The translations under genes were made by a program, and so were the position numbers. A DNA stretch of 64,000 nucleotides from Pedobacter sp. B4-66 (GTDB lineage: Bacteria > Bacteroidota > Bacteroidia > Sphingobacteriales > Sphingobacteriaceae), in NCBI RefSeq assembly GCF_018492665.1, contig NZ_JAFVME010000001.1:682001-746000 (forward strand), given 5' to 3'. Shown here piece by piece: positions 1 through 8,664 of this stretch. The notes under the pieces were generated by a model that ran no database searches, was not told the DNA's origin, and was given only the letters and a program-made list of their open reading frames with translations. Position 1 is the first letter of the stretch. Every line of letters begins with the position of its first letter.

Positions 1-139
1 ATCTTTTTCAAAACATCATCAGATTAAATTTAACATAAAAAATATTTTATTCATATCAATGTTACCAAGTTATATTTGGATATTTAATGTCAGAATTTAA
101 CTTTGTTTTAACCAAATATTCCTTTTATCTCAAAATTTT

Positions 140-943
140 ATGAAAAGTATTTTTTACGCCCTATTAGCATCCGTTGTTTTCACTGCTTGCCAAGGCAACA
201 AAGAAAACGCTGCGACTTACACTCCTAGAGTATTAACCGCTACAGAAAAGTTTAACTACAACCCTGAAACCAGAGGTGATACCTTGGCTCTTATTAGCGC
301 AGTAGGCGATAATAAAGAGGCGACGGAATTATTTAATGTAAAATACATGGATACGGTTATTCAAATCCAAACAAACCCTGATGATAAAGCCTCTGCAAAT
401 GGTAAATTTTCTTCGGCAGAATATGTAAACACTCAAAGAACTACTTTGTTAGTGCAAATTGCTGACAACTCAGGCCTTCAGGCTCCAGTTTATCTAATTT
501 CAATTAAAGATAAAAAACCAGAAGTAATTAGCCTTTACAGAGCATCTAAAGGTGCAGAAGATAAAAAATACACCAAAGGCATCACTAAAGTTGGAAGAGA
601 TGGATATGTTGTTAACAACGACTTCTTTGTTACCAATGTTAATGCTAAAGTTTTCTTAATCAAAAGACAGAATGAAGATGAAAGAATTCAGGGTGATTTT
701 ATGTTAAAATCTCCTGATAAACAAACACTTGCATTTTTATGTGCTAAGTCATTTTTTCAGGTTCATTATCCTACGGGAAAAACATACAATCAACCTTTAA
801 AAACCATTCCTACAGCAACTGGTAATGAATTATTTACCTGGGTAACGGAAAACTTTAAATGGGATAGAACTAAAGATGGCATCTCGTTCTTAATTCCTAA
901 TGACAGTGATAGAATTGTTGATTTAAAAGAATTTAAAAAGTAA
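140..943 (+). CDS. Putative lipoprotein of unknown function
   Basis: This is a 267-residue protein that I do not recognise by family. The N-terminus is a lipoprotein signal: Lys near the start, a hydrophobic run, then the lipobox VFTAC with Cys at about residue 17. The mature protein should therefore be anchored in an envelope membrane. The rest is soluble, rich in Lys, Asp and Asn, and has no further membrane segment. Alternating hydrophobic stretches suggest a beta-rich fold. It is transcribed alone: an AT-rich region lies upstream and a strong hairpin terminator directly downstream. Coding is certain; function is unknown. Confidence 0.85.
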   Translation: MKSIFYALLASVVFTACQGNKENAATYTPRVLTATEKFNYNPETRGDTLALISAVGDNKEATELFNVKYMDTVIQIQTNPDDKASANGKFSSAEYVNTQRTTLLVQIADNSGLQAPVYLISIKDKKPEVISLYRASKGAEDKKYTKGITKVGRDGYVVNNDFFVTNVNAKVFLIKRQNEDERIQGDFMLKSPDKQTLAFLCAKSFFQVHYPTGKTYNQPLKTIPTATGNELFTWVTENFKWDRTKDGISFLIPNDSDRIVDLKEFKK

Positions 944-964
944 TCATTACACGTTTTTACACAA

Positions 965-1002
965 GAAGCGCCTGTGTCATTGATACAGGCGCTTCTTTTT
1001 TT
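965..1002 (+). terminator. Rho-independent terminator after the 140-943 gene
   Basis: A perfect 11-bp GC-rich stem (965-975 pairs with 985-995) with a 9-nt loop is followed by a T run at 996-1002. It lies 21 bp after the stop codon, in the right orientation to end the lipoprotein transcript. Confidence 0.9.
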
Positions 1003-1481
1003 ACCCCCCTTTTCTGAAAACCTCTCGCTCATTACCATTCTAAAGTCATATAAAACGTCCAAAACTACTTATTGCGTAGAATTACGTCGAATAGTACCGC
1101 AAAGCGCACCAGACGCAGCTGTCCATTTATATTTTTCCTATATTTAATTATTCAAATCGATAGAATTTTGGACTAAATTAAATTGATACTGCTACTTAAC
1201 TAAATTCTTATTGTTTTAGTTTTGAATCAGAAAAATATTGCTTTTGCGACCTAAAATATAGTCGTCCCTCGCATCACCTATAAACGTACCTTGTTCGTAC
1301 CTCGTTCGACCACAGTCGAACAAAGGGCGAACAAGGTACGTTGAAAAGCCGACCAATCTTAAGGACCAAAAAAAAATTAAAAAAGGAAAAAACTACCCGA
1401 TTTGAACACTTTAACAGATATCAAATGCGCTTAAATCAATAATGATTTTACGTACATTAGATCAACAAATAAAAAAACTGC
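1003..1481. other. Intergenic region without a visible gene
   Basis: About 480 bp, AT-rich, with no open frame that looks coding on either strand. The only structured element is the nested palindrome at 1283-1342. The promoter of the downstream peptidase gene must lie near its end, but I see no clear TAnnTTTG box. Confidence 0.6.
1283..1342. repeat. Nested palindromic (REP-like) element
   Basis: The outer arms 1283-1297 and 1328-1342 are perfect 15-bp inverted repeats (aacgtaccttgttcg and its complement). Inside them, 1304-1310 and 1315-1321 form a second 7-bp hairpin (gttcgac/gtcgaac) with a CACA loop. No T run follows, so it does not look like an ordinary terminator. The compact two-tier hairpin in an intergenic gap resembles a dispersed palindromic element, but only one copy is present here. 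Confidence 0.6.
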
Positions 1482-3626
1482 ATGAAAACATCTTTAAAGG
1501 TTCCTTTGGTTGCGATGCTTGCAATTCTCACCTCTTGTCAAAATAACGGCAAAAAATCTACAGCTAACGACGCAGCTTTATCTCCATCCAATCCTTTTCT
1601 TAGTCAAAGCAAATTACCTTACCAGGCTCCAGATTTTAATCAGATAAAAGATACCGATTTTAGGCCTGCATTTGAAGAAGGAATGAAAATTCATTTAGAA
1701 GAAATTCTTAAAATCGCAAACAATACCGAGGCACCAACATTCAAAAACACGCTTGTGGCAATGGAGAAATCAGGCGAAATGCTGACAAGAGTGAACAGGA
1801 TATTTGGCCTGCTCACCGGTGCAAATACAAACGATGACCTGCAGAAATTACAAGAAGAGATTGCACCTAAACTTGCGGCTCATCAAGATGCTATCCTACT
1901 AAACTCTGCCTTATTTAAAAGAATAGAGTCAATTTATAATACAAGAGATCAATTAAAATTAGATCCGGAATCGAAACGTTTAATAGAATATCAATACCAG
2001 ACATTTGTTTTAGCTGGCGCAAAGCTTTCAGATGCGGATAAAACAAATCTTAAAAAGCTGAATGGTCAGGAAGCATCTTTAAGTGCAAAATTCTCAAATC
2101 AGCTTCTTGCAGCTGCCAAAGCCGGTGCTTTAGTAGTTAATGATAAATCGGAACTTGCAGGACTATCAGAAGGCGAACTTGCCGCTGCTGCCCAGACCGC
2201 AAAAGCAAACAAGCTAGAGGGTAAATGGATGTTGCCTTTGCAAAACACTACTCAGCAGCCTTCTTTACAAATGCTTTCAAACCGTACTACCCGACAAAAA
2301 CTATTTGATGCATCATGGAATCGCGCAGAACGTAATGATGCAAATGATACCAGAAAAGCAATTGTTGAAATAGCAAAAATCCGTGCAGAGAAAGCCAAAC
2401 TTATGGGCTTCCCTAATTATGCAACGTGGAAATTGCAGGATCAAATGGCTAAAACTCCGGCAGCAGTAGAAACCTTTTTCGATAAACTCGTGCCATCTGC
2501 AACTGCAAAAGCTAAGATTGAAGCAGCTGATATCCAAGCGGTAATTGATCAACAAAAGGGTGGTTTTAAAGTGGAAGCATACGACTGGAATTATTATGCA
2601 GAACGGGTTCGCAAAGCAAAATACGACCTGGATGAAAATCAGATCAAGCCTTATTTCGAGCTAAACAAAGTGCTTATAAATGGCGTATTTTATGCAGCTA
2701 CCCAACTTTATGGAATAACTTTTAAAGAACGCACAGATCTTCCGGTATATCATAAAGACGTTAAAGTGTATGAGCTATTTGATAAAGACAAAACTACCAT
2801 AGGCTTATTTTACTGCGATTATTTTAAACGCGACAATAAATCTGGCGGTGCCTGGATGGACAACATGGTCGGCCAATCTAAATTATTAGGTACGAAACCA
2901 GTAATTTTTAATGTTTGTAACTTTACTAAACCTGCAGACGGTGAACCGGCATTAATCAGCTTTGATGATGTAACTACTATGTTCCATGAATTTGGTCATG
3001 CGCTACATGGTTTCTTTGCTAGTCAACAGTATCCAACTTTATCGGGCACCAATGTAGCTCGTGATTTTGTTGAATTCCCTTCACAGTTTAATGAGCATTG
3101 GGCACTAAACCCTATGGTATTTAAAAATTACGCGGTTCATTATAAAACTGGCGAGCCTATGCCGCAAGCATTGGTTGATAAAATCAAAAAAGCAGGTACA
3201 TTTAACCAAGGCTATGCGTTAACTGAAGTCCTTGCCGCAGCGGCACTTGATATGCAATGGCATAAGCTATCTGCCACAGATCCACTACAGGATGCTGACA
3301 AATTCGAAATTTCTGCGTTGCAAAAAACACACCTTGATTTATCTTACGTGCCTTCCCGCTATCGCTCCAGCTACTTTTTGCACATATGGGGAAATGGCTA
3401 TGCAGCAGGATACTATGCTTACCTATGGACGGAAATGCTAGATCATGATGCTTTCTCCTGGTTCGAAGAAAATGGTGGCTTAACCTTAGCTAATGGACAG
3501 CGCTTTCGTGATATGATTCTTTCGAGAGGTAATACAGAAGAGTATGGCAAAATGTTTAGAGATTTCCGTGGTCATGATCCAAATATTGCTGCAATGCAAA
3601 AATATAGGGGCTTAATTACCAAGTAA
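1482..3626 (+). CDS. dcp: M3 family peptidyl-dipeptidase, lipoprotein
   Basis: This 714-residue zinc metallopeptidase belongs to the M3 (thimet oligopeptidase/Dcp) family, whose members cleave dipeptides or short fragments from oligopeptides. The zinc-binding motif HEFGH is at residues 502-506, inside the family block MFHEFGHALHG. The third zinc ligand is expected in the helix after it, around the DFVEFPSQ segment. The length matches Dcp. The N-terminus is a lipoprotein signal with lipobox LTSC near residue 19, so the enzyme should act on peptides outside the cytoplasm; E. coli Dcp lacks such an anchor. It is probably monocistronic. The family is certain; the symbol is by homology. Confidence 0.93.
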   Translation: MKTSLKVPLVAMLAILTSCQNNGKKSTANDAALSPSNPFLSQSKLPYQAPDFNQIKDTDFRPAFEEGMKIHLEEILKIANNTEAPTFKNTLVAMEKSGEMLTRVNRIFGLLTGANTNDDLQKLQEEIAPKLAAHQDAILLNSALFKRIESIYNTRDQLKLDPESKRLIEYQYQTFVLAGAKLSDADKTNLKKLNGQEASLSAKFSNQLLAAAKAGALVVNDKSELAGLSEGELAAAAQTAKANKLEGKWMLPLQNTTQQPSLQMLSNRTTRQKLFDASWNRAERNDANDTRKAIVEIAKIRAEKAKLMGFPNYATWKLQDQMAKTPAAVETFFDKLVPSATAKAKIEAADIQAVIDQQKGGFKVEAYDWNYYAERVRKAKYDLDENQIKPYFELNKVLINGVFYAATQLYGITFKERTDLPVYHKDVKVYELFDKDKTTIGLFYCDYFKRDNKSGGAWMDNMVGQSKLLGTKPVIFNVCNFTKPADGEPALISFDDVTTMFHEFGHALHGFFASQQYPTLSGTNVARDFVEFPSQFNEHWALNPMVFKNYAVHYKTGEPMPQALVDKIKKAGTFNQGYALTEVLAAAALDMQWHKLSATDPLQDADKFEISALQKTHLDLSYVPSRYRSSYFLHIWGNGYAAGYYAYLWTEMLDHDAFSWFEENGGLTLANGQRFRDMILSRGNTEEYGKMFRDFRGHDPNIAAMQKYRGLITK

Positions 3627-3647
3627 CAGAAAAATGCGAGATACCGG

Positions 3648-4271
3648 TTATCTTGCTTTGCTTCCTATCCATACCGATAAAAAGGACAGTCCTAAAAACA
3701 CAAGCATTACATAAAAGCAGTTTACAAAAACAGTTTCGTATCCGTATTTTGCCACATCTACAAAAGGGTAAGGGTAAAATCCGGATACTGATCCTCTAAA
3801 TAAAATAAACATCAAGTAAATAAAAGGGTAAATAAGCCAACTAAAAGTATCCCTCCACTTCAATGTATTTTTGGGTACATACATTAACCAATACACTACA
3901 AAAATTAGCGGTACAATTGCATGCAGCAACTCATCAACCACCATTTGTAAGCCTTTAGGCTCCCATGTAAATCTTAATATCAAATTATAAATTATAGCCA
4001 CCACAGTAATGTAAACCGCCGTAGCCGTAAGTGTAGCAGGCTTTGTAAAGAAACTACCCCACTCTTTTTTAAACAAAAGCGCAGTGAAACATACTGCTAC
4101 AATGATATTCGTTAAAACAGTAAAGAAACTGAAATACCGAATAACTGATTCATCAACAGGAACAAGTGCATTTTGTGTAGTGAGGTAAAATTGTGCGACA
4201 AGTGCAAACCAAGCTCCGATAACGCCTGCTATAACCAACCAATTACCTCTTTTAGCATTAACTTGTTCCAT
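3648..4271 (-). CDS. Pr6Pr family membrane protein
   Basis: This 207-residue integral membrane protein has about six hydrophobic segments, including GNWLVIAGVIGAWFALVAQF near the N-terminus and a final helix ending in SVWIGSKAR. The pattern FSFFTVLTNI in the second segment, and the HAIVPLIFVVYWL segment around residues 117-129, match the Pr6Pr family (a six-helix family related to FAR-17a/AIG1 proteins). Biochemical function in bacteria is unknown. It converges on the dcp gene with only 21 bp between the stop codons. No partner gene is adjacent. Confidence 0.8.
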   Translation of the reverse strand: MEQVNAKRGNWLVIAGVIGAWFALVAQFYLTTQNALVPVDESVIRYFSFFTVLTNIIVAVCFTALLFKKEWGSFFTKPATLTATAVYITVVAIIYNLILRFTWEPKGLQMVVDELLHAIVPLIFVVYWLMYVPKNTLKWRDTFSWLIYPFIYLMFILFRGSVSGFYPYPFVDVAKYGYETVFVNCFYVMLVFLGLSFLSVWIGSKAR

Positions 4272-4462
4272 ATAAGTTCAGTTTTATCGTCTGTGTTTAC
4301 TCAAATACCAAGTTACGAAAAAAGCAATAATAACTGTAATGATAACCCCTAAGCCAATATTGTTTAATCAATAGCCATTAATAAACAATATTCCTAACCA
4401 ATAACGCTTAAATTAGCTATCCATTAACCAAATACTAAACCATTTCTATAATTGAAGCATCC

Positions 4463-6250
4463 ATGAAAACTGTAAAGGCAATTATCACTTCAGGCATTTT
4501 ATCTGTTTTAACATTTACCACATCTGTAGCACAAGACATTGAAAGGTGGGACAAACAGGCTAATGAAAAGGAAAACCCTAATACAAAATGGTTTAAAGAA
4601 GCGAAATTTGGAATGTTTATCCACTGGGGTTTATATTCTAAACTTGGCGGAGAATGGAATGGAAAAGATTATTATGGCAGTGGCGAATGGTTAATGTATC
4701 AGGCAAAGGTTTCGGCTGCCGATTATGCAAAGGTTGCTACTGAATTTAATCCTGTAAAATTTAATGCCAATGAGTGGGCTGATCTGGCAAAAGATGCCGG
4801 TATTAAATACATGGTTATTACCGCAAAACACCATGAGGGTTTTGCAATGTACAACTCAAAAGTAAGCGACTTTAATATCGTAAAAGCTTCTCCCTATGGA
4901 AAAGACCCTATGAAAGCGCTCTCTGAAGCCACAAGAAAAAGAGGTATACAGTTTGGCTTTTACTACTCTCAATTTCTGGACTGGCATGAACCTAATGGTG
5001 GAGGAAATAACTGGGATTTTGATGAATCAAAAAAAGATTACCTAAAGTATTATAAAGAAAAGTCAATTCCGCAGCTAAAAGAATTGCTAACCAATTACGG
5101 AAATCTGGGTATTGTTTGGTTTGATATGCCAGGTGGTTTGGACAAAAAACAAACACAGGACCTGGTTGATAGCATGCACGCCTTACAACCAAAAAGTTTA
5201 TTCAGCAGTCGTGTTGGACAAGGCCTGGGCGATTACCGCACCTTTGGCGACTCAGAGGTTCCGGCAACTCCAATTAAAGGCGCCTGGGAGTCTATATACA
5301 CTCATAACGACTCATGGGGATACATTACCCATGACATGAATTTCAAATCTCCTAAAGAGATCATTCAATTACTTGCCATTGTTGCATCAAAAGGAGGCAA
5401 TCTTATGTTAAATGTTGGTCCTGATGGAGAAGGAAACATTCCTCCTTATTCCTCAAAATACTTGAGAGAAACAGGTAAATGGCTACAAACAAACGGGGAA
5501 AGTATTTATGGAACTACTTATGGGTTAATTCCGGCACAACCTTGGGGTGTAACAACTTCTACTCCAGGTAAATTATTTCTTCATGTATTAAATAACCCAA
5601 GAAACGGTAAAATTAGCATTCCGGGAGTAAATGTAGACATCACAAAAGTGTATCAGCTGGCTACAAAACAACCTGTTAAATGGGTAAAACAGGGTAATAA
5701 TATCATTATTGATATGCCTAAATCTTTAAACGATCACAATACTGTACTTGCGGTGCAGTTTAACGGCAAACTTAATGATGGTTACTCGGCTTCATTGCCA
5801 CAGGTTTCGTTGCAATACGATTTCAACACAATTGATGTCGTAAATGCAGCGATAAAAGGTAATGCAAAAATAGAATCGCTTACCTACAGCCACTATTTTG
5901 GCGACTGGAAACACACTACTTGCATCACAAATATGAGCAAACCAGAGGATGAAGCAATCTTTAAGTTCTCTGTAACAGAGCCTGGCGATTATAAAATATT
6001 ACTGGAATATTCATGCCCTCAAGAGAATAGCAAACAAGAAGGCTTAATGAGCTTTAACAATAAAATATATAAGTTTCAAACCTTAAGGACATCAGAGTTT
6101 GACTCAGGGAAACCTTTGCTATTTATTAAACATCCTGTTGCTATTGTTTCAGTAGACAAACCCGGTGTTTACAGCATAAAATTAAGTCCAGATACTAATG
6201 GAAAGGCGTTATTTAACCTTAAATCGATTATTCTGCAACCTGTTTTGTAA
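4463..6250 (+). CDS. Alpha-L-fucosidase, GH29, secreted
   Basis: This 595-residue glycoside hydrolase has a Sec signal peptide ending near TSVAQ (about residue 24). The GH29 barrel starts with WFKEAKFGMFIHWGLYS and contains YMVITAKHHEGFAMY. The nucleophile is the Asp in IVWFDMPGG (Asp221). The barrel ends near ASKGGNLMLNVGPDGEG. Beyond residue 430 is an extra beta-rich C-terminal region of about 150 residues, probably a sandwich or carbohydrate-binding domain. The enzyme removes alpha-linked L-fucose in the periplasm or outside the cell. It converges on the minus-strand module at 6296-12917, which also has sugar-related members, so a functional link is possible but unproven. Confidence 0.93.
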   Translation: MKTVKAIITSGILSVLTFTTSVAQDIERWDKQANEKENPNTKWFKEAKFGMFIHWGLYSKLGGEWNGKDYYGSGEWLMYQAKVSAADYAKVATEFNPVKFNANEWADLAKDAGIKYMVITAKHHEGFAMYNSKVSDFNIVKASPYGKDPMKALSEATRKRGIQFGFYYSQFLDWHEPNGGGNNWDFDESKKDYLKYYKEKSIPQLKELLTNYGNLGIVWFDMPGGLDKKQTQDLVDSMHALQPKSLFSSRVGQGLGDYRTFGDSEVPATPIKGAWESIYTHNDSWGYITHDMNFKSPKEIIQLLAIVASKGGNLMLNVGPDGEGNIPPYSSKYLRETGKWLQTNGESIYGTTYGLIPAQPWGVTTSTPGKLFLHVLNNPRNGKISIPGVNVDITKVYQLATKQPVKWVKQGNNIIIDMPKSLNDHNTVLAVQFNGKLNDGYSASLPQVSLQYDFNTIDVVNAAIKGNAKIESLTYSHYFGDWKHTTCITNMSKPEDEAIFKFSVTEPGDYKILLEYSCPQENSKQEGLMSFNNKIYKFQTLRTSEFDSGKPLLFIKHPVAIVSVDKPGVYSIKLSPDTNGKALFNLKSIILQPVL

Positions 6251-6284
6251 AGGCATATCTTAAAAATACAATTAAGATATGCCT
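6251..6284. terminator. Bidirectional hairpin between convergent genes
   Basis: Perfect 13-bp arms at 6251-6263 and 6272-6284 start right after the fucosidase stop and lie 12 bp before the end of the opposing gene. The T run is weak on both sides, so it is a probable rather than certain bidirectional terminator. Confidence 0.65.
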
Positions 6285-6295
6285 TCACAATTAGG

Positions 6296-7690
6296 TTACT
6301 TCACTTCTGTGGTATCCTTTTCGAGGGTTGGCACAACATAGCCGCCAAAATCAAGCGTTACTTTAGGAAACACTTTTTTAAGCAAAGCTTCATCAGCTTT
6401 AGTTACACCACTCTGGTAAAGATAAATGCTGTTTAATTCTTTTAGGGGGTTAAGTTCTTGCACCCCTTTGGCAGTTACTTTTGTTCCAACAAGATTTACA
6501 TATTGCAAATGGTTTATGCCTTTAAGCAATGTAACTCCTTTATCAGCAACCTTAGTTCTGCTCAAATTAACACGAGTCAGGTTATCAAGTTTAGCAATAG
6601 TTTCCATTCCTTTATCATCAAGAGCAGTATTGGCAACATTAAGCCAAATTAACTGTTTCTTTAATGGCTCTAAAAGTTTTAATACCCCAATATCTGCCTT
6701 TGCAGTAACAAAGCTAGCTGATAAATAATTACTACTACCTACTGCAGGTATAACCACTACGCCAGCTTGTTTCAATTTCTCTAGAGCAGCATCGTCGGCT
6801 TTTGAAACCTCCGCAGTAGGAATATCTGATAGTTTATTTTCCTTTTTAGCTGCACCTGTTTGAAAACTCAACAACAGCGCTTTATCTTTTTCAGATTGTT
6901 TTATGTCCTGTACTTTTTTATTAAAATCTGCACCTTGCTGCACCCACCATTGCAACAATGCAATTTCTTCCGGAGTTAGTTGCGGTTTCTCTTTGGGAGG
7001 CATATGATCGTCGTTTGTAGACGGCAAAAGTAACCTTTTAATCAGTTCACTTTCTTCAGCACTTCCGGGAACCAATGCTTTACCATCTTCACCTCCTTTA
7101 AATATAAAATCCTTACCGTCAAGTCTCAGTTTTCCTTTTTGTTTATCTGCACCATGACAACTATAGCATCGGTTTTGCAGCAAGGGCTGAATCATATGGG
7201 TATAAGCCATTGCCTGTTGTACATTTGCTACCGGTGGTATGGCGGCCTTTCCTTTTCCGTCATCTTTTAAGGCAGAGGTTATATAATCTGATCCATGGGT
7301 TAAAGAGCCTCCGTAATGCCCTGTAACTGAAATAAGAACAATTAAAACAACCGCCACTATGTTCAACGAGCCCTCGCTTGCCTGCTTTCTGTACATCGCA
7401 TAAACACTTAGCGAAATAATAGATACGCTAATGCCCAGCCATTGATGTATATCGACCATATTGCCATCGTAATCGCCACTTTGTGACAACAGATAACCAC
7501 TAACCGAAGAAAAAACGGCCCCCAAGCCACCTAACAAATAAATTAAAGGTACTGCCGGCCTTACCCCTAAAAATTTAGGGTTTATGGTTAACAACTGAAA
7601 AAGACACCCCAACAATAAAATACCTATAGGTAAGTGAACAAGAATGGGATGAAACCGACCAATAAATTCTGGAATTGATAATAGTATCAT
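6296..7690 (-). CDS. DUF2231 membrane domain, planctomycete-type cytochrome c domain and LRR fusion
   Basis: This 464-residue three-part protein starts with FIGRFHPILVHLPIGILLL and about four membrane helices (residues 1-125), typical of DUF2231. A planctomycete-type cytochrome domain follows, with haem motif CYSCH at 175-179 and the MPPKEKPQLTPEE signature near 235. The C-terminal third (about 330-450) is made of leucine-rich repeats such as LTRVNLSRTKV and LQYVNLVGTKV. The protein is probably a membrane-bound cytochrome with an outward-facing LRR platform. It is the last gene of a four-gene run, 3 bp after the previous stop. Its electron partner and substrate are unknown. Confidence 0.85.
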   Translation of the reverse strand: MILLSIPEFIGRFHPILVHLPIGILLLGCLFQLLTINPKFLGVRPAVPLIYLLGGLGAVFSSVSGYLLSQSGDYDGNMVDIHQWLGISVSIISLSVYAMYRKQASEGSLNIVAVVLIVLISVTGHYGGSLTHGSDYITSALKDDGKGKAAIPPVANVQQAMAYTHMIQPLLQNRCYSCHGADKQKGKLRLDGKDFIFKGGEDGKALVPGSAEESELIKRLLLPSTNDDHMPPKEKPQLTPEEIALLQWWVQQGADFNKKVQDIKQSEKDKALLLSFQTGAAKKENKLSDIPTAEVSKADDAALEKLKQAGVVVIPAVGSSNYLSASFVTAKADIGVLKLLEPLKKQLIWLNVANTALDDKGMETIAKLDNLTRVNLSRTKVADKGVTLLKGINHLQYVNLVGTKVTAKGVQELNPLKELNSIYLYQSGVTKADEALLKKVFPKVTLDFGGYVVPTLEKDTTEVK

Positions 7691-7693
7691 TAC

Positions 7694-8629
7694 TTACAAC
7701 TGATAACGCTTGCGCAGCAGGTTCATCATATAAACATTTATCGCCCACTGGTCTGCTACCGGTTGTCGGGTATAAGGTAAAGTTTGCAGGTAATCAGGGG
7801 GTCCAAATTCAGTCAGAATTGTCATCCTTTCGCCTTTAAGTTTCTTGCGTTCTATTACTTTATCCCACCATGCGAGGTGCGCTTTTACAGCGCTATCCCA
7901 TTCTGGCGCTCTTGGATCGTTCACCTGCGCACCTTGCGGATGTCCCACTCTGGAATGAATGTGACCTACTCTTTCCAGTGCCAAATCAATAGTTTCCTTC
8001 TGATCTCCGAGCAGACTTTCATGTACCACACACCAGTGCGATATATCTAAAGTTAGTCGTAAATCAGGATTTTTCTCTATGAATTTTCTTGCTACAGGAG
8101 CTGAATAAAGCATTCGCCCACGATGAGTTTCATGATAGATAGGAACGCCGGTATCTTTAGTTTTCTTGGTTGTATAATCTATAAATAGCTTGTTCTCCTC
8201 ATAAGTAAAATAATCCTTTCCAGAATGGCAATTGATATAAACCGGTTTCTGAAAGCTATTACCAGCAGCGGCATCCAGGTTTTTCTTAAAGGTATCTAAA
8301 TGTACTGCTGCATCACTCTGGGAACCTCCACATAGAAAACCTACCTGTAAATTATGTTTTTTCAAAGCTGTAAACAGCGCTTCCTGAGCCTTGGCATCTC
8401 CCGGCCACCAGACTTCAATTCCCTCATATCCTTCTTTTTTTGCGGCAGCACAGAATTCATCTGTTGTGCCACTAAGACCCCAATCGGTAGCCATAAATAA
8501 CAATTCGTATCCTGCTTTTGCCTTAACGTAAGGAATTTCCTTTGCAGCCATTTCGCCTAGTGGAACCAATAATCCGGCAGCTGTTGCCGTTGCAGTAGTT
8601 TTTAAAAAATGTCGTCTGTTTTGGTGCAT
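7694..8629 (-). CDS. Tat-exported sugar isomerase/epimerase-like TIM barrel
   Basis: This 311-residue protein opens with a twin-arginine signal (NRRHFLKTT followed by a hydrophobic Ala/Leu stretch to about residue 28). The mature part is a xylose-isomerase-like TIM barrel of the sugar phosphate isomerase/epimerase group. Metal- and substrate-binding positions are suggested by VYINCHSGKDYF, PIYHETHRGR, LTLDISHWCVVHE and LTEFGPPDY. Export through Tat fits a folded, metal-loaded enzyme working in the periplasm. The substrate cannot be told from sequence. It lies between the DUF1501 gene and the DUF2231/cytochrome gene and is presumably cotranscribed with both. Confidence 0.85.
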   Translation of the reverse strand: MHQNRRHFLKTTATATAAGLLVPLGEMAAKEIPYVKAKAGYELLFMATDWGLSGTTDEFCAAAKKEGYEGIEVWWPGDAKAQEALFTALKKHNLQVGFLCGGSQSDAAVHLDTFKKNLDAAAGNSFQKPVYINCHSGKDYFTYEENKLFIDYTTKKTKDTGVPIYHETHRGRMLYSAPVARKFIEKNPDLRLTLDISHWCVVHESLLGDQKETIDLALERVGHIHSRVGHPQGAQVNDPRAPEWDSAVKAHLAWWDKVIERKKLKGERMTILTEFGPPDYLQTLPYTRQPVADQWAINVYMMNLLRKRYQL

Positions 8630-8664
8630 TTATATTTGCGGTAAATTGTTCTAAGTAAAATTAA

